From Petrolisthes cinctipes (taxonomy: Eukaryota > Arthropoda > Malacostraca > Decapoda > Porcellanidae), in the NCBI GenBank assembly GCA_033782935.1, contig JAWQEG010001427.1, forward strand, positions 1 through 64,000: a stretch of 64,000 nucleotides of DNA, written 5' to 3'. The position numbers and the translations under genes were made by a program. Within the stretch, counting starts at the first letter, position 1, and every line of letters starts with the position of its first letter. The notes beneath the pieces are model-generated. The model was not told where the DNA came from. It made no database searches and saw nothing but the letters and a program-made list of their open reading frames with translations. Positions 11,991-21,473 of the stretch are shown here, in pieces.

Positions 11991-12695
11991 GTATTTATTG
12001 AAAGAATTACCGTTTTGTAGCAGTGTTGCCAGATCCGGCTGGGTCCCAGTATTTTACCCCTGTCATTTATTGTACTTTATCACGATTATTTCCCGGTTGT
12101 TTGCCCAGGTTAGGTCACGGTAGTTTGCCCAGGTTAGGTCCCGGTAGTCTGATGCGGTCTAGGATAGGTTAGGTCAGGTCAGGTAAGGTCAGGCTAATTT
12201 CAAAATGCCCCATTTGAATATGCCCTATCTTGGAAATGGGGCATTTGCGGAGGAAATGCCATAGAAGAAAATAGTCTTAGAATGGTCTAACTAAGTGGGT
12301 AATGAAGGTAGAAAAAACGTACGCTATAACGGTAATTCATTCAATATTTACCAAAAAGAGTCCATATTCAGAAACATTGGTAAATATTGAATGAATTACC
12401 GTTATTGCGTACGGTTTTTCTACCTTCATTACCCACTTATATAGACCATTCTAAGACTATTTTCTTCTATGGCATTTCCTCCGCAAATGCCCCATTTCCA
12501 AGATAGGGCATATTAGCCTGACCTTACCTGACCTGACCTAACCTAACCTAGACCGCATCAGACTACCGGGACCTAACCTGGGCAAACTACTGGGAAATAA
12601 TCGTGATAAAGTACAATAAATGACTGGGGCAAAATACTGGGACCCAACCGGATCTGGCAACACTGCTGCAAAACGGTAATTCTTTCAATAAATAC
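11991..12695. mobile_element. Foldback element family E, 705 bp hairpin
   Basis: Two arms of about 340 bp are nearly exact inverted repeats. The left end is GTATTTATTGAAAGAATTAC and the right end GTAATTCTTTCAATAAATAC; the loop, centred near 12355, holds only about 30 bp. No ORF, so it must be mobilised in trans if mobile. A single-arm fragment sits at 32609-32731. Confidence 0.88.
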
Positions 12696-12699
12696 CGAA

Positions 12700-13105
12700 A
12701 CATTTTTTGTTTACATATCGTCATTATGGTGAAATGTGGCACCAATGTGTTTGTTTACATAGCATTCTTATGGTGAAATGTGGCACCAATGTGTTTGTTT
12801 ACATAGCATTCTTATGGTGAAATGTGGCACCAATGTGTTTGTTTACATAGCATTCTTATGGTGAAATGTGGCACCAATGTGTTTGTTTACATAGCATTCT
12901 TATGGTGAAATGTGGCACCACTGTGTTTGTTTACATAGCGTCATTATGGTGGTGGATACTATAGCAGGAGTGAGTTCTGTCCAAGGATGTTATAAACTCC
13001 TTGGTTCTGTCCATTCATTTAGGATTATGGAGTAAACAAACACAGTGGTGCCACATTGCGCCAAAACCACCGGACACTGTGCTTATTCCAAATGGAGGCA
13101 ACTGT
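12700..13105. mobile_element. Element family D, copy 2
   Basis: Five to six units of about 48 bp with GAAATGTGGCACCAATGTG, then the inverted arm GTGGTGCCACATTGCGCC and GGAGGCAACTGTAC at the right end, as in copy 1. Confidence 0.8.
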
Positions 13106-13185
13106 ACATTCATTTCCACACATATATTTTTGTATCAATAAAATTGGTGTTAATAAACTTCATAACTTCCACATAAATGCATCAA

Positions 13186-13442
13186 CCATATATATATATA
13201 TATATATTTATTTATTTTCACCCACCAATTGACAGACTTTTTTTCTCATCCCCCTGTTGACAGACTTTTGTTGTTGTTTTTTTCACCCACCAATTGACAG
13301 ATAATATTATTCACCCGCCATTTGACAGACTTTTTCTTTTTCATCCACCAATCGACAACTTATTTTTTTTTTTTACCCACCAATTGACACTTTTTTTTTT
13401 CACTGCCAATTGACAACCTTTTTTTTTTCCACCATTTGACAG
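13186..13442 (+). repeat. Exon-3 acceptor-derived array
   Basis: Seven imperfect copies of CACCCACCAATTGACAGACTT plus poly-T, about 40 bp each, directly before the true acceptor CCACCATTTGACAG. At least three copies keep GACAG followed by ACTT, the first bases of exon 3. Confidence 0.85.
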
Positions 13443-13588
13443 ACTTCTAGGCAAGGCGACCATAGCCCTGAGGAATGTAGTCCACGCCGCCCCTGGGACA
13501 CCCCTGGACTACGAACTGGGGCTACTCGATGCTTCTGATTCCCCTACAGTGGGCACCCTCAAGCTTGTAGTCTCGTACAAGCCACCCG
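13443..13588 (+). CDS. Ferlin exon 3 (end of C2A)
   Basis: Encodes LLGKATIALRNVVHAAPGTP, then LDYELGLLDASDSPTVGTLK and LVVSYKPP, the last strands of C2A, which in ferlins end in a VSYxPP motif. Phase 2 in, phase 1 out; donor GTAGGT. Confidence 0.93.
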
Positions 13589-13589
13589 G

Positions 13590-14600
13590 TAGGTACTGGT
13601 ATTGTGGGGAGGGGTGGTGGATGGGGGAGGGGTTGGGGGGGGGGGAAGAGGGTTAGGTAGGGGAAGGATGGGGGTAGGGTTAGATAGGGGGAAAGGAGGG
13701 ATGGGGGAGGGGATGGAGGGGGGTGGGGGTATATGTTAGGTAGGGGAAGGAAGGGGGTAGGGTTAGGTAGGGGGAGAGGAGGGATGGGGGAGGGGATGGA
13801 GGGGGGTGGGAGTAGGGTTAGGTAGGGGATGGATGGGGGTAGGGTTAGGTAGGGGGAAAGGAGGGATGGGGGAGGGGATGAAGGGGAGTGGGAGTAGGGT
13901 TAGGTAGGGGATGGATGGGGGTAGGGTTAGGTAGGGGGAAAGGAGGGATGGGGGAGGGGATGGATAGAGGGGGATGGGAGTAGGGTTAGGTAGGGGAAGG
14001 AAGGGGGTAGGGTTAGATAGGGGAAGGATGAGGGAAAGGATGGATGGGGAGTGGATGGATAAGGATGGGAGTAGGGTTAGGTGGGGGAAAGGATGGATGG
14101 GGGAGGGGTGGGAAAAGAGAGAGGAGGGGGGTAGAGTTAGGTAGGGAGATGGGGGGGGGAAAGAGAGAGGAGGGGGGTAGGGTTAGGTAGGGAGATGGGG
14201 GGGGGAAAGAGAGAGGAGGGGGGTAGGGTTAGGTAGGAGAAGGAAGGAGTAGGGGGGTTTGGTTGGGGGAAAGTATGGAGTGGGAGAGAGGGTTGGGGTG
14301 TTGGGGTGGGGAGAGGACTGAAAAGTGTGGGTAGGGAGAGTGGGTATAAGGTGGGTTGGGTGGGGGAAAGGAAGGAAGAGGGGTGGGAGTAGGGTTAGGT
14401 AAGGGAAGGAAGGGGTAGGGTTGATTAGGGAAAGGAAGGAAGGGGAGTAGGACTGAGTGAAGGAAGGAATGAAGGAGGGGGAGTAGGGTTGGGTGGAGGA
14501 AGGAAGGAAGGAAGGAGGGGGAGTGGGGTTGGGTGGAGGAAGGAAGGAAGGAAGGAGGGGGAGTGGGGGTTGGTGAAGGAAGGAAGGAAGGAGGGGGAGT
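13590..14600. repeat. G-rich minisatellite
   Basis: Units of roughly 70-90 bp, mostly GGGTTAGGTAGGGG plus GGATGGGGGA. The donor GTAGGT of exon 3 resembles the repeated GGTAGGGG, so a donor-derived origin is possible but not clear. A (GT)n run follows at 14628-14672. Confidence 0.85.
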
Positions 14601-14672
14601 GGAGTTGGTGGAATTCTGTGAGATTTTGTGTGTGTGTGTGTGTGTGTGTGTGAGTGTGTGTGTGTGTGTGTG

Positions 14673-14852
14673 TTGTCCAGGCTGATGTCAGGTACCAATA
14701 TTAATTAATACTAGGGTCTTGGTGATATGCATGAAAACTCTATCGTGCATATAGTACTTTGACGACGATACAATAATATGTCAACCATAACTATTGATCT
14801 GTGAAACCATCGCACCAGCCATCATCATCATCATCACCACCAAACTGACCTG

Positions 14853-14885
<33 letters not shown>

Positions 14886-14940
14886 ATGTCAGAAACGGTA
14901 CGTACAGCTGGAAACAAACACATGATGAAACAGACACACT
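14673..14940. other. Intronic stretch without a gene
   Basis: Unremarkable AT-rich intron sequence with a poly-A run at about 14853-14883. No element ends seen. Confidence 0.6.
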
Positions 14941-15102
14941 TTAAGGACCCTGTGATCGTTTATGAGATTATGTGACTTCTGCTGATTCCTCCCGCCTATG
15001 CCACGAAACAAGCTCCTTCAATATGAGGTGTGGGTGTTTCGTGGCAATGTTTGAAGGACTCGCTAACCTCCAATGTCCTGACTACATCACAGGGTCCCTT
15101 AA
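14941..15102. mobile_element. MITE family B, copy 2
   Basis: TTAA-bounded, ends GGACCCTGTGATCG / CATCACAGGGTCCC. Its right TTAA is shared with the next element. Confidence 0.88.
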
Positions 15103-15308
15103 GGGGGTGCGAGAATAGGGGGACAGGCTTGGGGGGGTTGGGGGGGGGTTTAGGGGGTTGCGGGAGTTAGGGGGACAGGCTTGGGAGGGTGGTAGTGCGG
15201 GAATAGGGGACAGGCTTTCTACCCACCCCAAGCCTGTCCCACTATTCCCGCACCCCCCCCCCCCCAGTCCCCCCTCCAAGCCTGTACCCTACTCCCGCAC
15301 CCCCTTAA
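15099..15308. mobile_element. Foldback element family O, copy 1
   Basis: TTAA-bounded G/C-rich palindrome. Units of about 35 bp (GTGCGGGAATAGGGGACAGG, then CTTGGGGGGG) run in one orientation and then the complement. Further copies at 53498-53934 and 60537-60989. Confidence 0.85.
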
Positions 15309-15382
15309 TTAAACAGACCCCTTATCAAAACATAGAGTAGGACACACCTCTGAACACATCGTCTCATCCTGCCCTATGCTGC

Positions 15383-15544
15383 TTAAGGTCGTAATTCGCT
15401 TTTGTTACATTGGAGTGCCTTGATTCCTCCAAAGTATGCCAGGAAACAGGACCAGGAGAGCAAAAATAATGGTGTCCTGTTGCTTGGAATAGTTTGGAGG
15501 ATTCAGTTGCTCCAAATTTACCAACACCGAATCTCCTCCTTAAG
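15383..15544. mobile_element. MITE family C, copy 1
   Basis: TTAA-bounded, about 160 bp. Halves read TGGAGTGCCTTGATTCCTCC and GGAGGATTCAGTTGCTCCAA around CAGGAAACAGGACCAG. Structurally similar to family B but different in sequence. Confidence 0.82.
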
Positions 15545-15665
15545 GGGATATTCTCTTGTTGGTAAATTGGAAGGCTTCTGATTCCTCCTAACTATTCCAG
15601 AAGACAGACGCCCTCAATGGTACTAACGGGGGATCTGTTGTTTGTTTCGTGGCATAGTTTGGAGG

Positions 15666-15882
15666 TACAGTTGGACACATGAATGGGTGGTACAGCCCAG
15701 GTGAAAGATACTTGTCCCATTTGAGTAACCAGTGTCTATTATCAGGTACTTGCTTTTTATTACCATCCTCAATACTGACTTCTGCCCCTGATGTCTCCTA
15801 TTTGGCACTAAGGAACTTGATATTGGGAGAAATTAACCATCTTTCACTTGGGCTGTACCACCCATTCATGTGTCCAACTGTA
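15666..15882. mobile_element. MITE family F, copy 1
   Basis: TA-bounded; ends CAGTTGGACACATGAATGGG and its complement. About 215 bp, nearly identical to copy 2 at 29819-30035, so probably recent. Confidence 0.9.
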
Positions 15883-16040
15883 CAGTCACGAGCACTAATA
15901 AGTATACAGCTTTGGTTGAAGCTTTGAACAGTCCACCAATTCACCAACGAGTAATTCCAATGGAGATCTTAATGTGCCTTTATTGCCTGTCTCTAGGTAT
16001 TCGAAGCACACCTGAATACTTATTAGTGCTCGTGACTGTA
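15881..16040. mobile_element. MITE family G, copy 1
   Basis: TA-bounded; ends CAGTCACGAGCACTAATAAG and complement. A left-end copy lies at 27051-27190. Confidence 0.88.
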
Positions 16041-16194
16041 CAGTATCAGAGACCTTCCAATTCATCAACAAAAGAATTTCCCTTTAATCCTTTAATTAAC
16101 AAGGGGCCCCAGTTTTAGGTGTGTCTGTTTCATATGTCCGCAACTGTGCATTCTTCCTCACGTGTCACTTATTAGTACTGCGTGCCTCCACCAG

Positions 16195-16308
16195 GTGGGT
16201 CTGGGGCCAAGGGTAGGCCTGCTGGAGTCTTGGGCGGGGCGGTGGCCGTGGGAGCAACGAGTGCCGGCAGGTCAGCCAATCTCACTTCGACTGACATGGG
16301 GGCTGATG
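16195..16308 (+). CDS. Ferlin exon 4 (C2A-C2B linker)
   Basis: Encodes a Gly/Ala/Ser-rich linker, GSGAKGRPAGVLGGAVAVGA, then TSAGRSANLTSTDMGAD. Little conservation is expected here; phases (1 in, 1 out) and flanking AG/GT fit the gene. Confidence 0.82.
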
Positions 16309-16326
16309 GTAGGTTGTTTTCATTCA

Positions 16327-16938
16327 CTATAGTCAAACCAGAATATACTGAGCCTTCGGGTAGGGTCGAGGATTAAGAGCGGCGTTGCCAAATCATCACC
16401 AAAACATACCCACATGGTATCCAACATTCTCTGTGATAAATCTAATGGGGTTGTCTTCGCTGTACGAGCAACTGACTGAGAGGGATCTAATAGGGGTCCG
16501 CTATTGGCCTTCTCATGGAGGAAATATCTATTTACATTATAAATAATTTCCTTGGCTTGGCTGTGGAGAACACCAACGCGCTTGGGAGATGTGTGGTCCA
16601 TAGTGGTTGGTGTGAGAATAACCAGGTGACTGACATGAGTACACGCGTCCTTGACCCGCCATTAACCCTTTGTCACAGGAGATGTGGCAGCATGTACAAA
16701 ATAGCATGTCACATGTTGTATAGAGTTGTTGTAAATATACTTACAATGAACCTAACTCGTTATTATAAATACTTCTTTTTAACATTGTATTATATATCGA
16801 ATACTTAGAGCTACTACAAATTGGCTTATATGCATTAAAATTTTAACGATATGGGTTTGTTTTGGTGATGATTTGGCAATGCCGCTCTTAATCCGGACCC
16901 CACCCTAGGGCTCAGTATATTCTGGTTTGACTATAACA
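16327..16938. mobile_element. TIR element family P, 610 bp
   Basis: Inverted ends of about 85 bp begin TATAGTCAAACCAGAATATA and contain AGAGCGGCGTTGCCAAATCA; the complement is at 16845-16938. TA sites flank it. Internal short ORFs match no transposase I recognise. Confidence 0.85.
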
Positions 16939-16954
16939 GGGAAGTACGTCCTCT

Positions 16955-17330
16955 ATAGGGGGAAGTTCTGTGTTGGTAAATCTGGAGCAACTGCTGAATC
17001 CTCCAAACTATTCCAAGCAACAACAGAACATAATTATTTTTGTGTTGGTAAATCTGGAGCAACTGAATCCTCCAAACTATTCCAATAATAACAGAACACC
17101 ATTATATTTGCTCTTATGGACCTGTTTCCTAGCATACTTTGGAAGAATCAAGGCACTCCAATGTACCAAAAAAGAATCACCACCTTGATATACTGGACTA
17201 ACTTGATTCCTCCAAAGTATGTCAGGAAACAGGACCAGATTAAGAGAAATAATGGTGTCCTGTTGCTTGGAATAGTTTGGATGAATCAGTTACTCCAGAT
17301 TTACCAACATTGTACTACCCCACCTTAAGG
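16955..17330. mobile_element. MITE family C, two head-to-head copies
   Basis: A reverse copy with a partly duplicated arm (16955-17187) is followed by a forward copy (17195-17328) ending at TTAA. Confidence 0.75.
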
Positions 17331-17450
17331 GACCCTGTGATGTAGTCAGAAAATTGGAGGTAAGCGAGTCCTTCAAATATTGCCACGAAACACACACACC
17401 TATATGGAAGAAATTTGTTTCGTGGTATAGTCAGGAGGAATTAAATAATA
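17325..17450 (+). mobile_element. MITE family B, copy 3, truncated
   Basis: Starts TTAAGGGACCCTGTGATG and stops after GTCAGGAGGAATTA; the right arm is missing. AT-rich sequence with TATC repeats follows to about 17715. Confidence 0.75.
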
Positions 17451-17795
17451 TTATAGTTTTTGTTAGTTTTTGTAATTATCTGGTTGGCTACACTGTTTTA
17501 TGCTGGCCTGTCTCTTTATATATATTATTATTATTATATTGCTGTTTGTCTACCTATTATTATATATCTATCTATCTATATATTTGTTATCCTATCTGCA
17601 TATTCTTATTTTATTCCTGTTTGTCCACCTACTGTAATATATCTATCTATCTAGTTATTGGTAATCCTAGCTATCTGTATATTCTCATTGTATTACTGTT
17701 TGTCTACCAAACTGTATACAGCTAGGGTGATTCAGCATTCCATATATTAGATTGAATAATGTCCTGCTTGGATAACTCTAAGCATATACACTCGT

Positions 17796-18027
17796 TGTCA
17801 AAAATAATCATCCATATAGGGGTAACTCACGTAAGATTTTGACAGCTTCCCTCGTTCCTAAGCTGATAAACTTTCCAATGAATAGGTTAAGTACCATCGT
17901 TTAATTTACTACAAGCAGCTACACACTACTTAAAACAATAACATTATATGTGAACATGAAAACATTAAACAGCAAATTGTTAAAGTTACCCATATGTGGA
18001 TGATTATTATTGACCACTACTGTATGC
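17796..18027. mobile_element. Tc3-like MITE nested in foldback arm
   Basis: TA-bounded. Ends CACTCGTTGTCAAAAATAAT and, complemented, CAGTAGTGGTCAATAATAAT, then CATCCA and GGGTAACT. This resembles Tc1/Tc3 termini. No transposase. Confidence 0.8.
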
Positions 18028-18185
18028 CTCAATGATAAAATGTCGAATTATACAAGTCATAGTTAGTTTAGCTGTTACAATATATTTATAATATTGTATT
18101 AATGAGGACGAAAAGTGAAGGGAAACCCATCTGGATTAAGAATATCTTTATTAATTTTCTTACAAACTCCATCCCGACCGTAACG

Positions 18186-18429
18186 TACAGCCACAATCAA
18201 ATAACCACCAACACTTTCCTTCCATCGTGCAAATAAATCAGTATCATATCAAAATATAATCATACAACAACACCTTACGTCAACTTAACCCCCTCAATTA
18301 TTATTATTATTATTATCATTATTGTTATTATTATAAGGTGCTGCAAAATCATACACGTGTTGTTCTTTATTACCAAGATATTTACTACGATGGAAGGAAA
18401 GTGTGGGTGGATATTTGATTGTGGCGGTA
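18186..18429. mobile_element. MITE family A, copy 4
   Basis: TA-bounded CAGCCACAATC...GATTGTGGCGG element. Confidence 0.88.
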
Positions 18430-18694
18430 CAGTACACCTTTGCCTCGTATGGTAAAAATTGGTCATATTATAGTCACTCCTTATAAAACTGACGCTGTTT
18501 GTTCATCTATTCCTGTACTACAAACATCCGAAACTTATCTTCAAAATTCTAGATGGGTTTCCCTTCACTTTTCACCTTCCTTAAGTAATACAGTATTAAA
18601 AATGTATTGTAAACAGCTAAACTTTGGGTATAATTCAACATTTTATCATAGAGACATTTTAGCTTAGAATTATCCAAGCAGGTCATCATTCAAT

Positions 18695-19050
18695 ATAAGG
18701 ACCCTGTGATTGTGTATGAGGATTGAAGGCTATTGATTCCTCCTAACCATGCCATGAAACAAGCTCCGTCGCTACAGATGGTGTTTCGTGGCAATATTTG
18801 AAGGACTCGTGTACAGCCACAATCAAATAACCACCAACACTTTCCTTCCATCGTACAAATAAATCAGTATCATATCAAAATATAATCATACAACAACACC
18901 TTACGTCAACTCAACCCCCTCAATTATTATTATTATGAGGTGCTGCAAAATCGTACACGTGTTGTTCTTTATTACCAAGATATTTGCTATAATGGAAGGA
19001 AAGTGTGGGTGGATATTTGATTGTGGCTGTACCTCCAATTATTTTCCGAC
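18695..19050. mobile_element. MITE family B, copy 4, split by family A
   Basis: Left part to about 18811 ends GAAGGACTCGTG and resumes at 19032 with CTCCAATTATTTTCCGAC. The terminal CAGGGTCC has been lost. Confidence 0.8.
18812..19031. mobile_element. MITE family A, copy 5
   Basis: TA-bounded, intact ends, inserted into family B copy 4. Confidence 0.9.
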
Positions 19051-19183
19051 AACATCACGAAATGCTGAATCACCACCATCTATATCCGTCTAACTATTTT
19101 ACCTATTTTATCTGTCTGTATGTATGTCTGTCTAATAATGCATATATCTTTCTCTCTCTCTCCATTTCATGATTCCTTGGCAG

Positions 19184-19296
19184 CGATACCGGATGTGGGT
19201 GTGGATGGGGTCGGGGGGGCTGGGGGGGTCATGCCACACTTGCCCCCACAACAGAGGAACAGGGACAGGCTCTCCAATGCCAAGACCAAGTTCCAG
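19184..19296 (+). CDS. Ferlin exon 5 (linker)
   Basis: Encodes IPDVGVDGVGGAGGVMPHLP, then PQQRNRDRLSNAKTKFQ. The end leads into C2B, which starts at exon 6. Acceptor TTGGCAG, donor GTGACT; phase 1 in, phase 0 out. Confidence 0.85.
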
Positions 19297-19299
19297 GTG

Positions 19300-19512
19300 A
19301 CTGACACACACACACACACTCTCTATAAAGAACACACACACACACACACTGTAAACAACACACACACACACTGTAACTAACACACCCACACCCACACACA
19401 CACACTCTGTAAACAACACATACACACACTGTAAACAACACATGCACACACACACACCCACATTGTAAATAACACACACACACTGTAAACAACACATATA
19501 CACACACACTGT

Positions 19513-19545
<33 letters not shown>

Positions 19546-19693
19546 TGTAAACAACACACACACACACTGCAAACAACACACACACACACTGTAAATAACA
19601 CACACACACACTCTAAACAACACATGCACACACTGTAAATAACACATGCACACACACACTCTGTAAACAACACATACATACACTGTAAACAAC
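19300..19693. repeat. (CA)n array with TGTAAACAA spacer
   Basis: About 17 units of (CA)n-CTGTAAACAA. The array continues at 25354-25585; the I-clade LINE split it. Confidence 0.92.
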
Positions 19694-20004
19694 ACACACA
19701 TTGTAAACAGTCTCGCTCCAGAACAGGTGGAGTGTGGACGTACTCGTGGCGCTCTACCTCCATTCTCGTTTGTGTTGTTGTTTGTGTTGTTTTGGAGCTC
19801 TTGTTTGTGTTGTTTGTGAGTTCTTGTTTGTGTGTTGTTGTTTCTGTGGTGTTGCTGGTGTTGTTTGTCTGTTGTGGTTCTGTGTAAAGTTTTGTTGTGA
19901 TTGTCTGTGTGTGTGTGGGTGTGTGTGTGTGTGTGTGTCCCTGGCTGATTGAGTGTTTAGTTGTTTGTGTTGTTGTTTGCTTTCCATCTAGGCCTTGCCT
20001 GGCC

Positions 20005-21473
20005 TGATGGAGAGTGCGGATTCCTGCTTGGAGGCCGACTTGGCAATGTCGGAGGAAGACGAGTCTCCAATTGAGGATCACTGGCCTGAGCTGCCTTCTC
20101 GCAACCCTCCCCCCCTCTCATCGGTCACTTCGCAGCTCAGGTTGCAGCCGTCCACCTCCTCAACCTCTACCAAGCGACCTGTTGATGCCTCGTCCGACTC
20201 CTCGCAGGATTCCGATGGTGTGGACTGTTTGCCTCCAGCTGCCAAGACTGCCAAGGGTGCTTCAGCTGTGCACGACGTACCTTCTCTGCCTCACCCTGGT
20301 GTTTCTTCTTTGTATACCAACTCCTTGCCCTCGTCCAACCTTCCTGCTTTTGCCCCGAGAGATGCCTATGTCAAACTCTCCTTCTCTGGAAACCCATCTA
20401 CGGACACAAAGCTGCGTTGGTTGTCTGATGTCAACAGGGCCTTCCAGTTGCAGCGTGAACTGGCTGAAGTGAAGATGGCTGCTGTCACCTCCCGGTTTGT
20501 CTACATCTCTAGGAAGCGTAAGGACATCATTGATAGAGTGAAGGCTGGTGAATTTTTATCTCTGCCTCTCATTCTTGAAGACTCACCCTAGAGGCCTCGT
20601 AAGTTCCCCAGCTACATCCTCACCCGTTTTCCTATTGATGTTGACCCGAAACTTGCCAAAGGATACCCTGGTGTGTACTTTGCCCGTCGTTTTTTCCAAG
20701 ATGGTTCCCCCATTAGCCGTATTGTTGTTGTCTGGAGTCAACCCGATCCACCTCCAAATGAGATTTCCTTTGATTTCCTCCCTTGTCTTCCACCGTGTGA
20801 GGTGAGGAAACTTCATAATGACCAGCCTTGGTGCTACAGGTGCTGGGGATTTGGGCATATCTCCCGGTACTGTTCTGCGAGGCCTAAGTGTGCATGGTGT
20901 GCCGCCGACCATGATTCCAAGACGTGTCCTGTCAGGGGTGAACCATCACGTCCTGCTGCCTCCACCTCTGAGCCTTCACCTCCTGAAGATAAGTCTCGAT
21001 GGAAGTGACCACGATGCCTTCAGCCAGGGGTTAACGTGTGGCATGGATGTACTCGACGTCAGGTCCAGGCTCGTGTCTCTACTATTGCTCCGCCTCCACC
21101 ACCACCACCACCACCTCCCCAGTCTGCTCCTCCTACCAGCCCTGCCTCACCTCCAGACCTGGCCCTTCGCAAGTCTGTTGCTACCCTCATGGCACGATGT
21201 ACGGCTCTCGAAAACCGCTTTTCTGCCCTCGAAGCCAGGATTGATGGGCTAGTTGCCGCTCAGGCTGCCAATGACTCCAAACTCTCCACCTTGGTCGAGG
21301 CTCAGCAGGCCATCATCTCAACTGTCACTACCCTTACCGAAAAGATGGATACTGTTGCATCTCGCCTTGAAAAGCTTTTCGAGTCAGTCCCTTCTCCTGG
21401 TCCATCTTCTTCTCCAGGTCGCTCATCTGCCCCCACTCACCGGACTTCTACCTCCAAATACAGAGTTCACTAG
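20005..21473 (+). pseudogene. LINE ORF1 (Gag-like, zinc knuckles)
   Basis: Starts MESADSCLEADL. An acidic, Ser/Pro-rich N-terminus is followed by a core (YVKLSFSGNPSTDTKLRW), zinc knuckles CYRCWGFGHISRYC and CAWCAADHDSKTC (about 20832-20928), a proline run and a heptad-like coiled coil (ARCTALENRFSALEARIDGL, about 21200-21250). It is broken by a 1-nt frameshift near 20585 and an in-frame TGA at 21006. It would package the LINE RNA into an RNP. Confidence 0.85.

Larger units (their letters stand above)
15541..16110. mobile_element. MITE C-prime hosting nested F1 and G1
   Basis: Left half TTGGAAGGCTTCTGATTCCT and right half AGAGACCTTCCAATTCATC are separated by two complete MITEs (F1 15666-15882, G1 15881-16040), which abut at one TA dinucleotide. 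Confidence 0.8.
17720..19065. mobile_element. Large foldback element, four insertions inside
   Basis: Left arm (GGTGATTCAGCATT, CCTGCTTGGATAACTCTAAG, TGATAAAATGTCGAATTATA, AGTGAAGGGAAACCCATCT) pairs with a right arm in reverse order (AGATGGGTTTCCCTTCACTT at about 18551, TATAATTCAACATTTTATCA at about 18630, CTTAGAATTATCCAAGCAGG at about 18663, AATGCTGAATCACC at about 19058). Inside lie a Tc-like MITE (17796-18027), family A copy 4 (18186-18429), and a family B copy which itself contains family A copy 5. Confidence 0.8.

Noticed and set aside
13590..14600. Exon 3 donor amplification in the G-rich minisatellite
   Set aside because: Only GGTAGG is shared, which a G-rich repeat would contain by chance.
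16182..16601. Open frames of 64 and 93 codons around 16182-16601
   Set aside because: The first is exon 4 read through its donor, the second lies in the arm of a TIR element and matches no family I know.
17796..18027. Active Tc1 transposase
   Set aside because: Termini are Tc-like but there is no transposase ORF; only about 230 bp long.
20014..21244. Extra frames of 60-150 codons inside the I-clade LINE
   Set aside because: Shadows of ORF1 and ORF2 in other frames.
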